A stretch of DNA of 8,445 bases, from the NCBI GenBank assembly GCA_003242115.1, contig QBMP01000098.1:5695-14139 (forward strand), given 5' to 3'. Positions 5,052 to 8,445 of the stretch are shown piece by piece (positions within the stretch are counted from its first letter, which is position 1; each line of letters begins with the position of its first letter). The stretch is from Phormidesmis priestleyi. GTDB lineage: Bacteria; Cyanobacteriota; Cyanobacteriia; Phormidesmidales; Phormidesmidaceae. Below the pieces are notes generated by a model. It did not search any database. It had not been told where the DNA came from and was given only the letters and a program-made list of their open reading frames with translations. Made by a program: the position numbers and the translations under genes.

Positions 5052-7625
5052 TTATGGCTCAACAGAATGCCTGACTGACGCTTCGCCTGATGAATGAGTG
5101 GATGAATGAGTGGGCTTCGTCGCCTGCTGTTTGCGTGGAATTTGAATAGTAAATTCAGTGCCCTGATTGGGCAGGCAGGCGCAGCTGAGCTTGCCCTGGT
5201 GGTGCTGGGTAATAATTTGATAGCTGATGGACATCCCTAAGCCGGTTCCTTTACCAGCGGGTTTGGTCGTGAAAAAGGGATCGAAAATGCGGGAGCGAAT
5301 AGCTTCTGGAATACCGGAGCCGTTGTCAGCGATCGCAATCTCAATCCACTGTTCACTAACTAAGCGGGTACGAAGGGTGATTTGATTCGGCCTAGTCTCA
5401 ATTTCCTCGTAGCTGCGGCCTACATTGGTTTCTTCCATCGCATCTAGCGCGTTGGCCAAAATGTTCATAAAAACCTGATTGAGCTGGCTAGGATAGCACT
5501 CTACTAACGGCAGTTCGCCATAGTCTCGCAGGATTTCTACGGCTGGGCGCTCGGTCACGGCCTTTAGGCGATGCTGCAAAATCAGCATCGTGCTCTCTAA
5601 ACCTTCATGAATATCAACAGATTTACAAGCTGCCTCATCCTTACGCGAAAAGTTACGTAAAGAAAGCACTATCCCACGAATGCGTTCGGTTCCCAGCGTC
5701 ATTGAGTTGAGCATTTTGGGCAGATCTTCTGACAGAAACGCTAGATCAATTGCTTCAATTTCTGTTGTAATTTTGTCTGTTGGACGAGGATAGCTGCTTT
5801 GATATAGCTGCACTAACCCTAGCAAATCTTTTACGTAGGTTTGAGTGTAAGTAAGGTTGCCGTGAATAAAGTTCACAGGGTTGTTGATTTCGTGAGCAAT
5901 GCCTGCAACTAGCTGACCTATGCTTGAGAGTTTTTCTTGCTGCACCATCTGAAGCTGAGTTTGCTGAACTTGGCTGAGCGCACTGTTGAGTTCTTCAGAG
6001 AGTGCTTCAGCCGTCTGGCGAGCGTTGTTGATCGCCGCAATTTGAGGGAAGACAGTCCAGCAAGCGATCGCTACACCCAAAAAAGACATCACCAGAATCA
6101 AAACCACCAAAAAATCGACGGGAGGAACAACTTTCGTATTAGCAATGGCGGCACTAACGCGCCAGCTAATAGTGCTCACTAAGATGGTAAATCCTATCAG
6201 CAGGGCAACTTGCGCAACAATTAAGGTTTCAAAAGTGGTCTGACGGTAGGCGCGTTTCGGGCGATTCAGCCAAGGAAGTATGAGCGCGGAGCATCGGTAA
6301 AACAGGCGATCGCCCAGGATCACTACCAGCGGCAGCAGCAGCCCAATGGCTAGGTTCTGAATGCGCCAAGCCCATCCCCCCAAGCCCAAAACAAACACCT
6401 CCAACGCGGCCATCAATAGTGCCAGCCAAGGCATGAATCCACCTATCTGCCCCCTTTGGTACCACAGCCCGCCGTGCAGCACAATAAAAGCAATCAGCCA
6501 GCCGACGCCAGTCACCATCACGATTTGATGCAGATCGCCCCAGGCCAATCCGCCCAAACTCAGCAACAGCGTCAGTCCTAGTCCTGATGCAAATACGCCT
6601 TCTTCTGACACGCTAGCGAATAGTGGCGTTAGCTGCTGATCTTTAGCGAGCTGATACAGTACTCGCGGCGCGAGTGAAACGGCAGTTGCAAAAGACAGCA
6701 AGCAGCTCGATACAATCAAAAAAGTCACAAGCAGTGGCGTCGCCGATCCCCAGTAGGGTCTGGCCGCAACCAGCAAAGTCAAGAAGGTATTTTGAGGATC
6801 TACTGCATTGTTTGGTAGGTGTAGCAGTAGCCAGGAACCGACGACATAAACCACTGGAATTAGCCCTGCGACTACCAGCAGGCTTTGCAGCGTTTTTTGA
6901 GGCTGTTTGCTATCGGCAACAAAAGCCGAGGCCGTTTCACAGGCATAAAACGCATAGGTGCCGTTTAGATACCATTTGGCCCAGCTTTGTAGCGAAAAAT
7001 CGACGTTTGTAGAGGCAACCGCTGTCCAATCATGAGGCCAATTGTGAGAGTAGTTGGCTGCAAAAAGCCAAGCGCTTCCCTGAAGGCAGAAAAGCAGCAG
7101 CAGTCCCACCGCAGGCACTAAAAAAACTAAATGCAAGGTGCTGAGCGCCCTGCTACCGCTAAAAGCTACAACAAACGCTAGCAGCACAAATCCTACTTTC
7201 AGCCCCATTGCTGGGAGCGTGATTCCTAGCGGCCTCAAATTTGTCTGGATTAGCTCTGTGAGGATAATGGCGTTGACCGGCAGCACCGCCACCCAGCTAA
7301 GAAAATAGCCAAGCGCTGCATAGCGAGTTAGCCAGGGCAAGTCAGGGAGAAGATGGGTCAAATAGTTGGGCGTTCCGCCAGCAACGTCAGGAAACCGCTG
7401 GCCTAGCTGACGCACCTGAAAGTTGACGATTACACCTAGCAAGGCTCCAGGAATCCAAACCCACATAGCCTGGATGCCTAATTCTGCATGGGCACCTGGC
7501 GCAACGCTAATCCATAGCAGCAGGCCGGTCAGGCCAAACCCTAACGTTTCGATTAAAGTCAGCGTGCGAGGTAAGGCGGAAGGTGATGTATCTACAGCGG
7601 TTGTTTGAGATATGGCAGCGGTCAT
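5052..7625 (-). CDS. APC-type permease fused to a histidine kinase (transporter-like sensor kinase)
   Basis: A 857-residue membrane protein. Residues about 22-445 hold roughly twelve hydrophobic helices arranged as in the APC amino acid/polyamine permease superfamily, including a G-F-G-L-T-G stretch in the first helix. Two more helices follow (about 467-490 and 503-525), then a coiled coil (about 530-565). The histidine kinase core follows. The H box is [10 protein letters not shown] with phospho-acceptor His578; a second dimerisation helix has [14 protein letters not shown] (648-661). The ATPase domain has the N box with Asn725, D-N-G-S-G-I (767-772), F-D-P-F-F-T-T-K (781-788) and G-K-G-T-G-L-G-M-S (791-799). 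All ATP-binding boxes look intact. It should sense an amino acid or amine, or its transport, and phosphorylate a regulator; no response regulator is nearby. The ATG at 7625 begins a short polar lead before helix one. The frame is unbroken, so the fusion is real in this sequence. Whether it still transports is unknown. Confidence 0.88.
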   Translation of the reverse strand: MTAAISQTTAVDTSPSALPRTLTLIETLGFGLTGLLLWISVAPGAHAELGIQAMWVWIPGALLGVIVNFQVRQLGQRFPDVAGGTPNYLTHLLPDLPWLTRYAALGYFLSWVAVLPVNAIILTELIQTNLRPLGITLPAMGLKVGFVLLAFVVAFSGSRALSTLHLVFLVPAVGLLLLFCLQGSAWLFAANYSHNWPHDWTAVASTNVDFSLQSWAKWYLNGTYAFYACETASAFVADSKQPQKTLQSLLVVAGLIPVVYVVGSWLLLHLPNNAVDPQNTFLTLLVAARPYWGSATPLLVTFLIVSSCLLSFATAVSLAPRVLYQLAKDQQLTPLFASVSEEGVFASGLGLTLLLSLGGLAWGDLHQIVMVTGVGWLIAFIVLHGGLWYQRGQIGGFMPWLALLMAALEVFVLGLGGWAWRIQNLAIGLLLPLVVILGDRLFYRCSALILPWLNRPKRAYRQTTFETLIVAQVALLIGFTILVSTISWRVSAAIANTKVVPPVDFLVVLILVMSFLGVAIACWTVFPQIAAINNARQTAEALSEELNSALSQVQQTQLQMVQQEKLSSIGQLVAGIAHEINNPVNFIHGNLTYTQTYVKDLLGLVQLYQSSYPRPTDKITTEIEAIDLAFLSEDLPKMLNSMTLGTERIRGIVLSLRNFSRKDEAACKSVDIHEGLESTMLILQHRLKAVTERPAVEILRDYGELPLVECYPSQLNQVFMNILANALDAMEETNVGRSYEEIETRPNQITLRTRLVSEQWIEIAIADNGSGIPEAIRSRIFDPFFTTKPAGKGTGLGMSISYQIITQHHQGKLSCACLPNQGTEFTIQIPRKQQATKPTHSSTHSSGEASVRHSVEP
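5089..5112. repeat. Tandem 12-bp duplication in the 3' end of the kinase gene
   Basis: GATGAATGAGTG occurs twice back to back at 5089-5100 and 5101-5112. On the minus strand it encodes two T-H-S-S units (residues 839-846) in the tail after the ATPase domain. The unit length keeps the frame, so this looks like a recent slippage event in an unconstrained tail. Confidence 0.8.
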
Positions 7626-7758
7626 ACAAACTAAAGGCGATACAAGACTTGGTATTACGATTCCCTGAGACTGCCTTGCCTTTCTTACTCCAAGACGCTG
7701 ATTTATTTAGCGATTGTAAGAAATCTAAAAATTCTATGTGCAGCGTGCAACTCATAAT

Positions 7759-7801
7759 ATTGCCCTTGTAATTAGTTGAGTAGCCATACGGCAAGGGCAA
7801 T
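7759..7801. repeat. 10-bp perfect inverted repeat with 23-bp spacer upstream of the kinase gene
   Basis: ATTGCCCTTG at 7759-7768 is the exact reverse complement of CAAGGGCAAT at 7792-7801. The arm centres are 33 bp apart, close to three helical turns, so both would face the same side of the DNA. It lies about 135 bases upstream of the kinase start and just upstream of a possible -10 box. It could be a two-site operator or a leader hairpin; no T run supports a terminator. Confidence 0.5.
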
Positions 7802-8121
7802 TGCGGCGTCGCACCTATTTATTAATCGCCTGAAAGCCTATTGCTTTCGTAGCATTTTTGACATGCTAAAGTCTTTGAATGATGACTTACGAATTGAGAT
7901 TGACGCCCTCAGCCGAGCGGTGATAGTGCGAACTGTACGCAATATCACTCAATCAAACCTCACCATCATCATTGGGTACTGAGCGAGAAGATTGGGTCGT
8001 GATCTGGAATATTTTGATTGTTGACCGCAAAGTTTTTGTAAATAGCTCTCTGCTGAGGCCATTAGGGTCAATCAGAATCGCTTTTAATGGCATGTAGGGG
8101 CTTGCTGAAAGGTGCCACTTT

Positions 8122-8151
8122 TTGATGTGTAGGGGTACTTCAGGCTAAGAT
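8122..8151 (+). promoter_or_regulatory. Probable promoter of the antitoxin-like gene with flanking TGTAGGGG repeats
   Basis: TTGATG (8122-8127) and TAAGAT (8146-8151) are separated by 18 bases and match four of six consensus bases each. Transcription would start near 8158, just before the ribosome site. The octamer TGTAGGGG occurs at 8093-8100 and again at 8128-8135, 35 bp apart; the second copy lies in the spacer between the two boxes, where a bound repressor would block polymerase. The operator role is inference. Confidence 0.4.
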
Positions 8152-8160
8152 TTAAAAATT

Positions 8161-8166
8161 AGGAGG
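8161..8166 (+). promoter_or_regulatory. Perfect AGGAGG ribosome binding site
   Basis: AGGAGG ends nine bases before the ATG at 8176 and twelve before the second ATG at 8179. It is the only full-consensus Shine-Dalgarno sequence among the genes of this window, whose other starts have weak or no sites. It strongly supports the small gene that follows. Confidence 0.85.
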
Positions 8167-8175
8167 CCAACTATC

Positions 8176-8406
8176 ATGATGCAAACTGTGAAAGGAGTAT
8201 ACCGCCAGGGCAAAGTAGAACTTTTGGAACCGCCGTCTGGCATTACTGAAGGTGAAGTTCTGGTAACTTTTATAGAGACAAAATCGCTTGATAAGCCTAC
8301 TCGCATGATCACTTTTGGCATGTTTGCAGACGATGCTAAGGAAGGGGCTACCGAAGAAGATTTTAAGTCAGCGGAATTCCACGGCGACAATAGGCTTGTT
8401 GGGTAA
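8176..8406 (+). CDS. Antitoxin-like small protein, DUF104/AF2212-like type (76 aa)
   Basis: The N-terminal part V-K-G-V-Y-R-Q-G-K-V-E-L-L-E-P-P (5-20), then I-T-E-G-E-V-L-V-T-F-I (23-33), matches the pattern 'beta strand, G, beta strand, L-x-E/P-P, polar turn, E-G, beta strand' of small antitoxins that pair with PIN-domain (VapC-like) nucleases. The second half has F-G-M-F (47-50) and an acidic T-E-E-D-F-K-S-A-E-F-H-G (59-70), which I recall from similar cyanobacterial proteins. Such antitoxins bind and silence a co-encoded toxin in the cytoplasm and often repress their own promoter. Start choice between the ATGs at 8176 and 8179 is open; the AGGAGG at 8161 serves either. No toxin is visible because the window ends 39 bases later, so the pairing is unproven; solitary copies of this family also exist. 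Confidence 0.65.
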   Translation: MMQTVKGVYRQGKVELLEPPSGITEGEVLVTFIETKSLDKPTRMITFGMFADDAKEGATEEDFKSAEFHGDNRLVG

Positions 8407-8445
8407 TAAAAAGGCGTGAGGAGACAAGGCTTTGCCGGTTTCCTT

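Larger units (their letters stand above)
7626..8175. other. 550-bp divergent intergenic region, no convincing gene
   Basis: This stretch separates the starts of the kinase gene (leftward) and the antitoxin-like gene (rightward). On the minus strand TAGAAT (7736-7731) is a plausible -10 box for the kinase gene, about 105 bases before its start, with no good -35 box. A 10-bp inverted repeat lies at 7759-7801. An open frame on the plus strand ends at 7982 and could start at an ATG at 7863 (39 residues); it has no ribosome site and no recognisable domain, so I do not call it. The segment 7983-8090 is AT-rich and shows nothing I can name. Confidence 0.6.

Noticed and set aside
4860..5078. Open frame of 72 codons starting at a TTG on the plus strand
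   Set aside because: It spans the intergenic hairpin and overlaps the end of the kinase gene. It has no ribosome site, no domain and an ordinary noncoding composition.
6674..7012. Plus-strand open frame of 112 codons inside the permease-kinase gene
   Set aside because: It is antisense to conserved membrane-helix coding sequence and has a basic, low-information composition typical of a shadow frame.
7507..7800. Minus-strand open frame of 97 codons across the kinase start
   Set aside because: It overlaps the clearly coding N terminus of the permease-kinase in another frame and shows no domain.
7776..7982. Plus-strand open frame of 68 codons (or 39 from the ATG at 7863)
   Set aside because: It starts at TTG, has no ribosome site, begins inside the inverted repeat and resembles no family I know.
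8407..8445. Start of a downstream toxin gene at a GTG at 8416
   Set aside because: Only ten codons are visible, without a recognisable toxin N terminus or a clear ribosome site.

Overview
The window looks like chromosomal DNA from a cyanobacterium. The palindrome GCGATCGC (HIP1), a hallmark of many cyanobacterial genomes, occurs nine times in 8.4 kb where about 0.1 is expected by chance. Several protein families (a secreted protein with a P-T-x-R-x-P-D-L-P-N-P-Y motif, a kinase core with the V-D-I-H-E-G segment, a class V aminotransferase starting MDDKLMLMIPGPTP) also have a cyanobacterial look. Base composition is near 50% GC. I cannot name the genus; a filamentous or unicellular non-heterocystous lineage is a guess.

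Layout. The left edge holds the 3' end of a tRNA-like gene with a long variable arm (1-36, + strand). It is followed by a minus-strand terminator and a small secreted protein of unknown role (136-624, -). Next comes pyrE (802-1401, +), convergent with a minus-strand pair: a YciI-family protein (2522-2791) just upstream of a membrane-anchored PstS-like phosphate-binding protein (1432-2514). Upstream on the same strand lies a ureidoglycolate lyase gene (2924-3457) whose end has expanded into a short in-frame repeat. Divergent from it is a class V alanine/serine-glyoxylate aminotransferase (3675-4823, +). A perfect 15-bp hairpin separates that gene from a convergent 857-residue gene (5052-7625, -) fusing a 12-helix APC-type permease, two further membrane helices and a complete histidine kinase core. 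A 550-bp region without a convincing gene follows. The right edge holds a small antitoxin-like protein (8176-8406, +) with a perfect AGGAGG ribosome site.

How the genes work together. The clearest metabolic link is glyoxylate: ureidoglycolate lyase releases glyoxylate and urea, and the divergent aminotransferase would turn glyoxylate into glycine. PyrE makes orotidine monophosphate for pyrimidine synthesis and appears to be a lone housekeeping gene. The PstS-like protein has no permease or ATPase partner here. The permease-kinase fusion is the most unusual object: a transporter-shaped sensor wired directly to a kinase, with no response regulator in the window. No CRISPR array, insertion sequence, phage or complete defence system was seen.
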